This document shows, in pieces, positions 5,738 to 13,121 of a stretch of 13,121 nucleotides of DNA (position 1 is its first letter; every line of letters begins with the position of its first letter). Source of the DNA: Lentisphaeria bacterium UBA1784 (GTDB lineage: Bacteria; Verrucomicrobiota; Lentisphaeria; Victivallales; Victivallaceae); assembly GCA_002315455.1 (NCBI GenBank), contig DCGG01000048.1, positions 22,702-35,822 on the forward strand, read 5' to 3'. The translations under genes were made by a program, and so were the position numbers. The notes beneath the pieces were generated by a model, which had not been told where the DNA came from, did no database searches, and worked only from the letters and a program-made list of their open reading frames with translations.

Positions 5738-7258
5738 ATGAAACAAAACAAGATCACCCAAAATTCACTCTTCATCCTGCAGAAGATCGGGCAGGCCATC
5801 GCCCGGCGGCGGGACGTGAACGTCATGCTGACCCGGATCCTGGAGATCATTCAAGAGGAACTCGGCATGGAACGCGGTGCATTTCTCCTGTACGACGACG
5901 AGGAATTCCACGTGAAGGTCGCGCGCGGACTCTCCCGGGCGGAACTGTCGGCAGAGACGCTCGCCCGCGTGCGCGAATGCATGAAAAAGGTCATCGAGAA
6001 GGAGAAAAAGCAGATCATTCCTGCTTTTCCCATTGTGCTCGAAGAAACTGCAGAAGTCCCGGCAGGTTCCCCCGTCTTGAGCAGTTTCATCGGCGTCCCG
6101 CTACGCCGTCAGAGAAACGTGATTGGCGTTCTCGCGGCCTCCGGACCGGTTCGGCCCACGGAGGAACTGGAAGCGATCACGGAACTTTTCAACGTCATTG
6201 CCAGCATGGCCGCGGAAGCCGCTTTCTTCCGGAAACAGATCCATAAGGAAAAAGAGTCCCTGCTCTCCGAAAACCAGCGGCTCCGGGGAATGCTGAATCA
6301 GGCTCCCGGGCAGATGATCGGGAACTGCGAGGCGATGAAAAGGGTCTATGAGCAGATCCGGCAGGTGGCCCCCTCCGATGCGACGGTGCTGATCCGTGGG
6401 GCTTCCGGCACCGGGAAAGAGCTGGTCGCCCGCGCCATCGTGGAACTCTCCCCCCGCAAGGAGAAGCCTTTCGTCATCGTCAACTGCGCGGCCCTCCCGG
6501 AACCACTGCTGGAGAGCGAGCTTTTCGGCCACGAAAAGGGCGCGTTCACCGGCGCCGCCGCACGCCGGATCGGCCGGGTGGAAGCCGCAAACGGCGGGAC
6601 CATCTTTCTGGATGAGATCGGGGACCTCTCCCCCTCCACGCAGGTCAAGCTTCTGCGGCTGATCCAGAACCGGACCTTCTCCCGCCTCGGCAGCAACGGG
6701 GAACTTCACGCGGACGTCCGGTTCCTCGCCGCCACGAGTCAGGATCTGGAGGAACTGATGGTGCAGAAACGCTTTCGTTCCGACCTTTTTTACCGCCTGA
6801 ACGTCTTTCCCATCCGCCTCCCCGACCTCTGCAAGCGGCAGGGAGACATTCTGATGCTGGCGAGGCATTTCGTCGATACGATCTGCGCCAAATACGGCAA
6901 AAAGATCAACCATATCTCCCCTGCCGCCGTCCAACTGCTGATGGGATACGCGTGGCCGGGAAACGTCCGGGAACTGGAGAACTGCATGGAGTACGCGGTG
7001 CTCACCGCCAATGAGGAGTCCATCCGGGCCCGCCACCTGCCTCTTCAGCTTCAAACGGCCAAGGATTCGCTGTCCATCTCGGACGGGAGTTCCTCGCTGG
7101 AGTTTCTCCTCGCAAACTTCGAGAGGGAGGTCCTTCTGACGGTCCTGCGGAAAAAACAATGGAACCGCGCCGCCGCCGCCAAAGAACTGGGCATTTCTCC
7201 CCGCATGATGACCTACCGGGCCAACCGTCTCGGCATCCCCAAACGGGAAGATGATTGA
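5738..7258 (+). CDS. Sigma-54-dependent transcriptional activator (GAF - AAA+ - Fis-type HTH)
   Basis: The 506-residue protein is a bacterial enhancer-binding protein of NifA-like layout, which remodels RNA polymerase-sigma-54 by ATP hydrolysis. A GAF-type sensory domain covers about 1-165, with ERGAFLLYDDEEFHVKVARGL typical of the fold, and a short coiled segment follows. The AAA+ domain has Walker A GASGTGKE (221-228), the sigma-54-contacting loop GAFTGA (268-273), Walker B FLDE (290-293) and the arginine-finger segment RFRSDLFYRL (345-354). A Fis-type helix-turn-helix lies near 468-500 (NRAAAAKELGISPRMMTYRANRLGI). There is no receiver domain, so the signal is probably a small molecule bound by GAF, not a phosphorelay. 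ATG 5738 is chosen because the folded domain starts right after it; in-frame TTG (5702) and GTG (5717) starts are possible. The protein probably acts on the methyltransferase promoter and on itself. Confidence 0.93.
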   Translation: MKQNKITQNSLFILQKIGQAIARRRDVNVMLTRILEIIQEELGMERGAFLLYDDEEFHVKVARGLSRAELSAETLARVRECMKKVIEKEKKQIIPAFPIVLEETAEVPAGSPVLSSFIGVPLRRQRNVIGVLAASGPVRPTEELEAITELFNVIASMAAEAAFFRKQIHKEKESLLSENQRLRGMLNQAPGQMIGNCEAMKRVYEQIRQVAPSDATVLIRGASGTGKELVARAIVELSPRKEKPFVIVNCAALPEPLLESELFGHEKGAFTGAAARRIGRVEAANGGTIFLDEIGDLSPSTQVKLLRLIQNRTFSRLGSNGELHADVRFLAATSQDLEELMVQKRFRSDLFYRLNVFPIRLPDLCKRQGDILMLARHFVDTICAKYGKKINHISPAAVQLLMGYAWPGNVRELENCMEYAVLTANEESIRARHLPLQLQTAKDSLSISDGSSSLEFLLANFEREVLLTVLRKKQWNRAAAAKELGISPRMMTYRANRLGIPKREDD

Positions 7259-7287
7259 AGCCGCCTCCTCCACCATCCGGACGCGCT

Positions 7288-7590
7288 TCAAAACAGGAAA
7301 CTCAACAGAAAAACCGCACAGCAGCAGAGCATCGCCACGAAAAAGAGGCTGGCGCCGAGCCATGCGGAAACGATCCCGAGGATCAATGCCGCACCGCCGG
7401 TCCAAGGGGAGTTGGTGGTCTCCAGGATTGCAGGAATGGTCATCACCGCCAAGGAGGCATAGGGCACGTACTGCAGAAAAGACCGCAGAAAACGGTTGCG
7501 GATGGGGCGGCGGATCAGCGTCAGCGGAATCACCCGGAGCGCGTAGGTCACAAGCGTCATGATCGCAAGATAGCAATAGATGTTACGCAT
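7288..7590 (-). CDS. azlD: AzlD-family branched-chain amino-acid export subunit
   Basis: This 100-residue, very hydrophobic protein with about four membrane segments is the small partner of AzlC. Together they form an inner-membrane exporter of branched-chain amino acids in well-studied members. The family signature is visible in TYALRVIPLTLIRRPI and RFLRSFLQYVPYASLAVMTIPAIL. Its ATG overlaps the end of azlC by 8 bases. A strong AAGGAGGAA (plus-strand 7595-7603) lies 4 bases upstream of it inside azlC, so the two are translationally coupled. The end converges on the activator gene with a 29-bp gap in which I see no clear terminator. Substrate range is inferred from the family. Confidence 0.88.
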   Translation of the reverse strand: MRNIYCYLAIMTLVTYALRVIPLTLIRRPIRNRFLRSFLQYVPYASLAVMTIPAILETTNSPWTGGAALILGIVSAWLGASLFFVAMLCCCAVFLLSFLF

Positions 7591-8371
7591 GGGGTTCCTC
7601 CTTCTCCGCGTCCGGGGCAGGCGCCGGATCAGGCTCCTCTTTCACCGGGAAGAACCACGCGGCAAGTCCCGCCAGCAGCACCGTCAGCAGGATCGTCCGG
7701 GTCCCGGAGGTCCAATCCCGGACCCCCGGCAATTTCGAGCAGAGGAAACTGGCGCCGAAACTTGTGAGCACCAGTCCCGCGATCACCCGGTCCTTCCGCG
7801 CAGGCGGGATGATGACCGCAAGAAACATTCCGAAGAGCGCCACACTCAGCGCCTCCACGATCCGCGGGGGCAGCCAGTTCCCCGCCAGTACCCCCACCAA
7901 GGTTCCGAGGGACCACCCGGGAAGCGCCAGCAGCATGGCTCCGTAAAAGTACCGGGGTCGGACCACCCCCGGGCGGGCGATGATGATGCCGAAAAGTTCG
8001 TCCGTCAGGTCGAAGCCGATCAGCAACCGGTGCCGCAAGGGCGTTCCGGGGGCGAACCGCTGACTCAAGGCACAGCTCATCAGGAGGTAACGGGCGTTGA
8101 CGATGAGCGTAACAAGGGCCATCTCCCAATAAGGCGAATGCGCCTGGATCACGGAGAACCCCGCGTACTCGCCCGCTGATGCATTGTTGAAGAAACCGGC
8201 GAGAAAGCCCTGAAAGGCGTTCAGTCCCGCCACCTTCGCCGCGATCCCGAGAGAGAATGCCACGGCAAAGTATCCCAACCCGATGGGCGCGCCGTCCCGC
8301 ATACCCTCTAAAAATACACTTCCTCCGGGGAACAGGGAGGGAAAACGCTTGCGGATTCGATTCATGGCCAT
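7583..8371 (-). CDS. azlC: AzlC-family branched-chain amino-acid export subunit
   Basis: This 262-residue inner-membrane protein is the large subunit of the AzlCD exporter. Family features in order are F..GMRDGAPIGLGYFAVAFSLGIAAKVAG (about 20-50), NNASAGEYAGF, LVTLIVNARYLLMSCALSQRF and GFDLTDELFGIII. The length is close to the family's usual 230-250 residues plus a charged tail, PVKEEPDPAPAPDAEKEEPHA. That tail's EKEE codons (GAG AAG GAG GAA) double as the ribosome binding site of azlD. Two in-frame ATG codons (8371 and 8365) are candidate starts and neither has a clear Shine-Dalgarno site. The gene starts 30 bp after the MFS-HEAT gene ends, consistent with one operon. Confidence 0.9.
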   Translation of the reverse strand: MAMNRIRKRFPSLFPGGSVFLEGMRDGAPIGLGYFAVAFSLGIAAKVAGLNAFQGFLAGFFNNASAGEYAGFSVIQAHSPYWEMALVTLIVNARYLLMSCALSQRFAPGTPLRHRLLIGFDLTDELFGIIIARPGVVRPRYFYGAMLLALPGWSLGTLVGVLAGNWLPPRIVEALSVALFGMFLAVIIPPARKDRVIAGLVLTSFGASFLCSKLPGVRDWTSGTRTILLTVLLAGLAAWFFPVKEEPDPAPAPDAEKEEPHA

Positions 8372-8401
8372 AGGGAAAAATTCGCTTTCGTCACCGGAGG
8401 A

Positions 8402-10729
8402 TCAATTCGCTTCCTGCAGATGTTCCCGCAGGATCAGAAGCGCCGCAAGCGGCAGGGCCCGGTCCGCCTCCCACCAGTAGTAGCGCAGTTCCGCCCAGAA
8501 GTGCAACAAAACCCAAAGCTGGACGTCTTCTCTGGTCTCCCCCGCAAACTTTCCGGGCCGCAGGGTCTCGCTCCCGGGAACGAAGAGCGAACTCAAGGTT
8601 TCCCCGTCATTCAGCGTGCCGTTTTTCCGCAGAAGCGGCATCAGAAGGTCCGCGAGCATCCGGTGAGGCCGGTCAGCATCCAGCGCCGCCAGCAGTTGCG
8701 GTACGGCGGGAGCGCCGGGGATGCGCCGGGCGATCTCCGAGAGGTGCTCCTCCATGACCTCTGTTCCAATCCGGTCCTCCTTCTCGAAAGAGGAGAAACT
8801 GTACTCGTGGTCGCGCATGATGGTCCGGCAGAGGGCGATGAGGCTCTGCCGCCGAAGCACCTGCTGATGTTCCGTCCTGTAGGCGCGGTAGATCAGCCGG
8901 GTATGGCGCCAGTCGCCGATCTTTCCAAGGGCTTCCGCAGCCACCGCCCAAAGCACCTCCGCACGGTTGCTCTCAAGGATCTTTCCCAAAGCATCCGCGA
9001 CCGAGGCGTTCTCCATCAGACCGGCGGCATAGACGCAGGTCTGGGCGAAGGCCACGTCCCGATCCCCGAAGAACCGGAGCAGGTGGGGCAGCGCCGCCCG
9101 GGAACGCAGATGTCCCAGCGCCCGCGCCGCCAGAGGCCGGATGCTCAGGTCCGAGGAGTTGAGCATTTTGATGAGTTCCCGCTCCACCGGAGCCGGGACC
9201 GCGTCCTCCATCCGGGAAATGGCAAGGATTGTCGCCTCACGCACCTCCGTGGAGGGACTGTAAAGATCGTTGAGCAGAGCCGCCACCACCAGATCCCCTT
9301 CGGCGGTCTTCAGGAGGTCCAACCGCCGGCGCTCCGTCTGCGGACGGCTGATGGCGTAAGCACGGTAGATCGTGCGGACGGGATTGATGTTGCCGAATAC
9401 GCTGCGAACCACCCGGAGCGTGGAACCAGCCCCTTCCTCCCGGAAGGAACAGAGGATCGGCAGCACGGAAGCCAATCCGAGTGCGGAGAGGAACGACAGC
9501 AGATTGAAGGGCGCAAAGGTCTTCAGGATCCACCAGTCGAAGTTCTGCTGGAGAAGCAGGATCCCGTCGTAGAGGTAACCGCTGCAGAAGGAGCCGCAGA
9601 ACCCCATGATCCCGGTGACGGAGTAGAACACCCCGATGGCGACGCCGTTGATCCGGGCATTTCCGGTGGAACTCAAAAGCGAAAGCTGGCCGCAGGCGAT
9701 CCCCGTGTTGACGAAGCCGCCGAGGGCGAAGAGCGGGATGGCGATCCCAAGGCCCGCCGTCGGCACCAGAAATCCGTAGAGGATGAACTCCAGCACCTTC
9801 AGCGCAAAACAAAGGATGAGGAAGGGCTTTCTCCCGTACCGGTCCCCCACAATGCGGAAGAAGTATCCGCCCACGAACCCCACCAGATTGGCCATGGCCA
9901 TGAAAAGTTGGATCTCGGTCACGCTGTATCCCATCCCCTGCCCGGGGACGTCGCTCTTCAGGTAGATGAAGATGAATGGGGTGGCGAAATTCAATAGCAG
10001 CGCCTGCAATCCGAAGAAGAGGATCAGCGTCCGCAACTTCGCATTGTGAAAGACCAGACGGATCTGCAGAAGGGGTCTGCTCTGCGTCTTTCGCGGGACC
10101 GAGGTGTCCGCCGCCCTGCGGAGAACCCAGAGCCCGGCCAACTGCAGAACCACTCCCAGCGCCAGGATGATGGCATAGGTGGAGAGTTTTCCGCTGCCCA
10201 TTTTGTCCGCCGCCATGCCGACGAGGATGAAACCCACGGAACAACTCACCAGCAGGACCGCCTGCCGCTGGGTCCAGAAACGATTGCTCTCCCGGGCAGG
10301 CACGAGGCTTCCCGTCCAGTTGACGGTCACGGGCGCCGCCAGTTGTGCCGCCACCTGCGCGCCTCCGTAGCAGAGGAAAAAAAGCCCTACGCCGACCCAG
10401 TCCGGCAGATGCATCCAGCCGATCACCAGCATCATGATCCCGGCCCAGAACCCCACGAAGATCAGGGAAAAGAGGATGCAGAACCTGCTTTTGCTGAAAT
10501 ACCGCTGCTGAAGCAGTACCCCCGGCACCTGAAACAGAAGGGATATGGAAACAATGGAGGAGAGAATGCCGATCTCCACGTTGGTCAACTTCAGCGCGAT
10601 CTGCAGTCCGGAAAATATGGCGCCGCCGAAACTGATGCAGGAAACGCTGAAAAGAGCCGCGCTGATAATGAAAGCACGCATGCTCTCACGCACGATCCGG
10701 TAAGGAATGGTCTCTGGTGTCTTTATCAT
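8402..10729 (-). CDS. MFS transporter fused to a C-terminal HEAT-repeat domain
   Basis: The 775-residue protein begins with a 12-helix major facilitator domain (about 15-430). The central loop and segment GGYFFRIVGDRYGRKPF (287-303) matches the MFS loop motif G-x-x-x-D-R-x-G-R-(K/R). After the last helix (ASVLPILCSF, about 429), roughly 345 cytoplasmic residues follow, with alpha-solenoid HEAT-like repeats between about 475 and 640: VREATILAISRM, IRPLAARALGHLRSRAALPHLLRFF, VLWAVAAEALGKIGD and LRRQSLIALCRTI. The substrate is unknown; the HEAT part may bind a partner protein or sense the substrate (inference). ATG 10729 is used, but an in-frame TTG at 10765 has GGAAG 8 bases upstream and would add 12 residues and overlap the glycosylase gene. 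It is probably cotranscribed with ung and azlCD. Confidence 0.85.
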   Translation of the reverse strand: MIKTPETIPYRIVRESMRAFIISAALFSVSCISFGGAIFSGLQIALKLTNVEIGILSSIVSISLLFQVPGVLLQQRYFSKSRFCILFSLIFVGFWAGIMMLVIGWMHLPDWVGVGLFFLCYGGAQVAAQLAAPVTVNWTGSLVPARESNRFWTQRQAVLLVSCSVGFILVGMAADKMGSGKLSTYAIILALGVVLQLAGLWVLRRAADTSVPRKTQSRPLLQIRLVFHNAKLRTLILFFGLQALLLNFATPFIFIYLKSDVPGQGMGYSVTEIQLFMAMANLVGFVGGYFFRIVGDRYGRKPFLILCFALKVLEFILYGFLVPTAGLGIAIPLFALGGFVNTGIACGQLSLLSSTGNARINGVAIGVFYSVTGIMGFCGSFCSGYLYDGILLLQQNFDWWILKTFAPFNLLSFLSALGLASVLPILCSFREEGAGSTLRVVRSVFGNINPVRTIYRAYAISRPQTERRRLDLLKTAEGDLVVAALLNDLYSPSTEVREATILAISRMEDAVPAPVERELIKMLNSSDLSIRPLAARALGHLRSRAALPHLLRFFGDRDVAFAQTCVYAAGLMENASVADALGKILESNRAEVLWAVAAEALGKIGDWRHTRLIYRAYRTEHQQVLRRQSLIALCRTIMRDHEYSFSSFEKEDRIGTEVMEEHLSEIARRIPGAPAVPQLLAALDADRPHRMLADLLMPLLRKNGTLNDGETLSSLFVPGSETLRPGKFAGETREDVQLWVLLHFWAELRYYWWEADRALPLAALLILREHLQEAN

Positions 10730-10748
10730 TTTTGTCTGAAACGATGTT

Positions 10749-11453
10749 TTACTGAAACAATTCAAGTTGAGTGCTTCCGCCGGCCTTGCCGTCCGCTCCG
10801 AACCGAGGCCACCGCCAGTCCTTCAGGTAGGCCTCCGCCCTGGAGAAGGGACGGCTCCCGAAGAATCCCCGCCGCGCCGACAGGGGCGATGGATGCGCAC
10901 TTTCAATCACAAGGTGCCGCATCCCGTCGATCAACTCCGCCTTCTTTTGGGCATACGCGCCCCACAGCAGAAAAACGAGATGCTCCCGCTTGGAACTCAG
11001 CGCCCGAATGATGCCGTCGGTGAAACGCTCCCAGCCGATACCTGCGTGGCTTCCGGGGGAGTCCGCATCCACGGAGAGAACGCTGTTGAGCAACAGCACG
11101 CCCGCTTCCGCCCAGCGGGCCAGAAAGCCGGAGAGCGGAACAGCCTCCTCACCGAGGTCCGAAGCCAGTTCCCTGCAGATGTTCCGGAGGCTCGGGGGCG
11201 GCTTCACCCCTTCCTGCACGGAAAAAGCCAAACCATGCGCCTCTCCCTTCCCGTGGTAGGGGTCCTGTCCGAGGATCACCACCCGCACCCGGTCTGGCGG
11301 CGTGCTCTCCAAGGCCCGGAACACGCTTCCCGCAGGCGGAAAGACCTCTCCCTGCCGCCGTTTCTCCTCCACGGCGGCAAGGGTCCGGGTCAGCGCGGGG
11401 AAGTCCATCTCCCCCGCGAGAAAGGTGCGCCACGCTTCCGGAAGTTGCTCCAT
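10749..11453 (-). CDS. ung: Uracil-DNA glycosylase, family 1, with C-terminal clamp-binding-like motif
   Basis: Ung removes uracil from DNA as the first step of base-excision repair. The 234-residue protein has the water-activating motif GQDPYHG (62-68, catalytic D64), the PPSLRNI loop (87-93), GVLLLNSVLSV, LLWGAYAQKK and the DNA-intercalating loop HPSPLS (187-192, catalytic H187). Length is normal for the family up to about residue 217. A Gly-rich tail then ends in TQLELFQ, where QLELF (229-233) fits the pentapeptide QLxLF used by bacterial proteins to bind the DNA polymerase III beta clamp. The gene starts 19 bp after the aconitase stop, with GGGAG 12 bases before the ATG, and lies 19 bp before the MFS gene. 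Confidence 0.96.
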   Translation of the reverse strand: MEQLPEAWRTFLAGEMDFPALTRTLAAVEEKRRQGEVFPPAGSVFRALESTPPDRVRVVILGQDPYHGKGEAHGLAFSVQEGVKPPPSLRNICRELASDLGEEAVPLSGFLARWAEAGVLLLNSVLSVDADSPGSHAGIGWERFTDGIIRALSSKREHLVFLLWGAYAQKKAELIDGMRHLVIESAHPSPLSARRGFFGSRPFSRAEAYLKDWRWPRFGADGKAGGSTQLELFQ

Positions 11454-11472
11454 AAGGGAAGTACGCTCCCGG

Positions 11473-13121
11473 TCAGAGGGAGAGATTGAGTTTCCCCCCG
11501 GCGAGAATGATCCTGATGTCCTCCGCCGAGAGGGAGTGCTTGAAGATCACGGACTTCCGACTGCCGTCGGCGGAGATGATCTCGCCCTTCACCGGCGCTC
11601 CGGGAGCCAGTTGCGACCGCAGGCCGGAAAAGACCAGTTGATCCTCGGCTTCGATCCTGTCGTAGTCCGCCGGGTCCGCGAAGAGGAGCGGCAGGATGCC
11701 GAAGTTCACGAGATTCGCCCGGTGGATCCGCTCGATCGCGAGGGCCGCCACCACCTTGATCCCCAGATACATGGGGCAGATGGCAGCGTGTTCCCGGCTG
11801 GAACCCTGACCGTAGTTGTGGCGGCCGATGATGACGCCGGCCTTGCCGCCGTCGCGCACCGCCGCCGCACGCTGGGCGAAAGTGGGCTTACCCGGCTCGT
11901 TGAAGCACTCGAAAACCACCTGACTGTAGGCGGGGATGTTGCTCCGCAGTTTCAAATAGATGCCGGCAGGCATGATGTGGTCTGTGGAGATCTTGTCGCC
12001 GGTCTTGATGACCACGACGCCGTCCAGCTGATCGGGGAGCGGGGTGTTCCGGGGCGGTTCGCCGATGGTGGGCTTGCGGATGATCTCCGCCTTGCCCTCC
12101 GCGGAAGGATGCTCGAAGTGAGCATCATCCACAAGATAGCGTTCCGGCTCCTCAATGACCGGCATCTCGAACCCAAGTTCACGGGGATCGGTGAAACGCC
12201 CGGTCAGGGCCACCGCCACCGCTGTCTCGGGACTGACCAGATAGGACTGATCCCCCTTGGTGCCGGAGCGTCCGGCGAAGTTCCGGTTGAAGGTCCGGCA
12301 GGTGATGGTGTCGTTGGCGGGGCTCTGCCCCTGTCCGATGCAGGCGCCGCAACCGGTCTCAAGGATCCGGGCGCCGGCGGCGACGAGGTCGGCCAGCATG
12401 CCGTTCTTCGCGATCATCTCCAGCACCGCCCGGCTGCCGGGAGCGACGCCCAGTGTCACTCCGGGAGCGATGCGGCGACCCTTCAGCGCAGAAGCAACGA
12501 GGGCGATGTCCCGGTATCCGCCGTTGGTGCAACTGCCGATCAGCACCTGATCCACGGCACCGGAAAGTTCTTTCACCGGCTTCACGTTATCGGGATTGGA
12601 GGGGCAGGCCGCCATGGGGACGATCTGATCCAAGTCGATGTCGATGACCCGGTCATATTCGGCTCCGGCGTCGGCGGTCAGCGGAGACCAGTCCCCTTCC
12701 CGGCCCTGCCGTGCGAGAAATTTCTTCGTGGTCTCGTCGGAGGGGAAGACGCTGGTGGTCACGCCGAACTCCGCTCCCATGTTGGTGATGGTGGCGCGCT
12801 GGGGCACCGGCAGAGTCAGCACTCCGGGGCCGAAGTATTCCACGATGACGCCCACGTTCCCCTTGCTGGAGAGGATGGAGAGCAGTTTCAGGATCACGTC
12901 CTTCGCGGCGCACCACGGCCGAAGCTTCCCGGTGAGATTGACGCCGATAATCTTCGGATAGGGGATGGTGAAGGGCTGTCCGGCCATGGCCAGCGCCACG
13001 TCAAGTCCGCCGGCGCCGATGGCCAGCATGCCCATGCCGCCGCCGGTGGGGGTGTGGCTGTCGGAACCGATCAGCGTGCGGCCGGGCTTGCCGAAGCGCT
13101 CCAGATGGAGCTGGTGGCAGA
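11473..13121 (-). CDS. Aconitate hydratase, 3' part (5' end beyond the window)
   Basis: Aconitase interconverts citrate and isocitrate in the TCA cycle, using a 4Fe-4S cluster. The frame stays open to the right edge of the window; translation before the first internal Met reads CHQLHLERFGKPG and LIGSDSHTPTGGG, both aconitase signatures. So 548 residues are present and roughly the first 100 are missing. Cluster ligands are the Cys in GSCTNG and the two in TGCGACIGQG; the swivelling domain carries STDHIMPAG and GQGSSREHAA. The layout and the expected total of about 650 residues fit the mitochondrial-like single-chain aconitases, not the longer AcnA or the AcnB type, so I leave the symbol blank. 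It ends 19 bp before ung and may lead this operon. In an anaerobe it would feed glutamate synthesis as much as a full cycle (inference). Confidence 0.95.
   Translation of the reverse strand, partial: CHQLHLERFGKPGRTLIGSDSHTPTGGGMGMLAIGAGGLDVALAMAGQPFTIPYPKIIGVNLTGKLRPWCAAKDVILKLLSILSSKGNVGVIVEYFGPGVLTLPVPQRATITNMGAEFGVTTSVFPSDETTKKFLARQGREGDWSPLTADAGAEYDRVIDIDLDQIVPMAACPSNPDNVKPVKELSGAVDQVLIGSCTNGGYRDIALVASALKGRRIAPGVTLGVAPGSRAVLEMIAKNGMLADLVAAGARILETGCGACIGQGQSPANDTITCRTFNRNFAGRSGTKGDQSYLVSPETAVAVALTGRFTDPRELGFEMPVIEEPERYLVDDAHFEHPSAEGKAEIIRKPTIGEPPRNTPLPDQLDGVVVIKTGDKISTDHIMPAGIYLKLRSNIPAYSQVVFECFNEPGKPTFAQRAAAVRDGGKAGVIIGRHNYGQGSSREHAAICPMYLGIKVVAALAIERIHRANLVNFGILPLLFADPADYDRIEAEDQLVFSGLRSQLAPGAPVKGEIISADGSRKSVIFKHSLSAEDIRIILAGGKLNLSL

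Noticed and set aside
6101..7576. Long minus-strand open frame of 491 codons opposite the activator gene
   Set aside because: It lies opposite the AAA+ and HTH domains, whose motifs are all intact on the plus strand, and its translation resembles no family.
8420..9997. Long plus-strand open frame of 525 codons opposite the MFS-HEAT gene
   Set aside because: It is the complement of a gene with clear MFS and HEAT features; the composition is shadow-like (rich in R, P, G and Q).

Overview
The window is a GC-rich bacterial segment with seven complete genes and two partial genes at the edges. An anaerobic (class III) ribonucleotide reductase, a secreted pectin-backbone lyase and a sigma-54 regulatory module suggest a fermentative, plant-polysaccharide-using anaerobe. 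Lentisphaerota or Victivallales, or another PVC-superphylum lineage, is my best guess. This is inference from gene content, since no rRNA or marker gene is present.

Left part (1-4607): the 3' end of nrdD (+) carries a C-terminal glutaredoxin-like domain. It converges on a large secreted rhamnogalacturonan-lyase-like protein (-). A perfect 12-bp hairpin with A and T tracts on its two sides lies between them and probably terminates both transcripts.

Middle part (4608-7258): this is the most interesting section. A SAM-dependent methyltransferase gene (+) is preceded by a very good -24/-12 sigma-54 promoter. A 17-bp palindrome (ATTACA-N5-TGTAAT) lies about 107 bp upstream of the predicted start, where an enhancer-binding protein would sit. 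The next gene encodes such a protein (GAF, AAA+ with GAFTGA, Fis-type helix-turn-helix). Its own upstream region holds two more copies of the palindrome and a sigma-70-like promoter placed so that the mRNA may be leaderless. This looks like a compact regulator-plus-target circuit. The palindrome near 4769 also lies in the divergent region shared with the lyase gene.

Right part (7288-13121): all genes are on the minus strand with short gaps or overlaps, in transcription order aconitase (5' end outside the window), uracil-DNA glycosylase, an MFS transporter fused to a HEAT-repeat domain, azlC and azlD. They look like one operon of unrelated functions: TCA cycle, base-excision repair, unknown transport and branched-chain amino-acid export. 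The glycosylase ends in a QLELF peptide that resembles a bacterial sliding-clamp-binding motif.

I saw no tRNA, rRNA, CRISPR array, insertion sequence or attachment site. No gene-free stretch exceeds 300 bases; the longest is 4608-4906, described through its regulatory sites.
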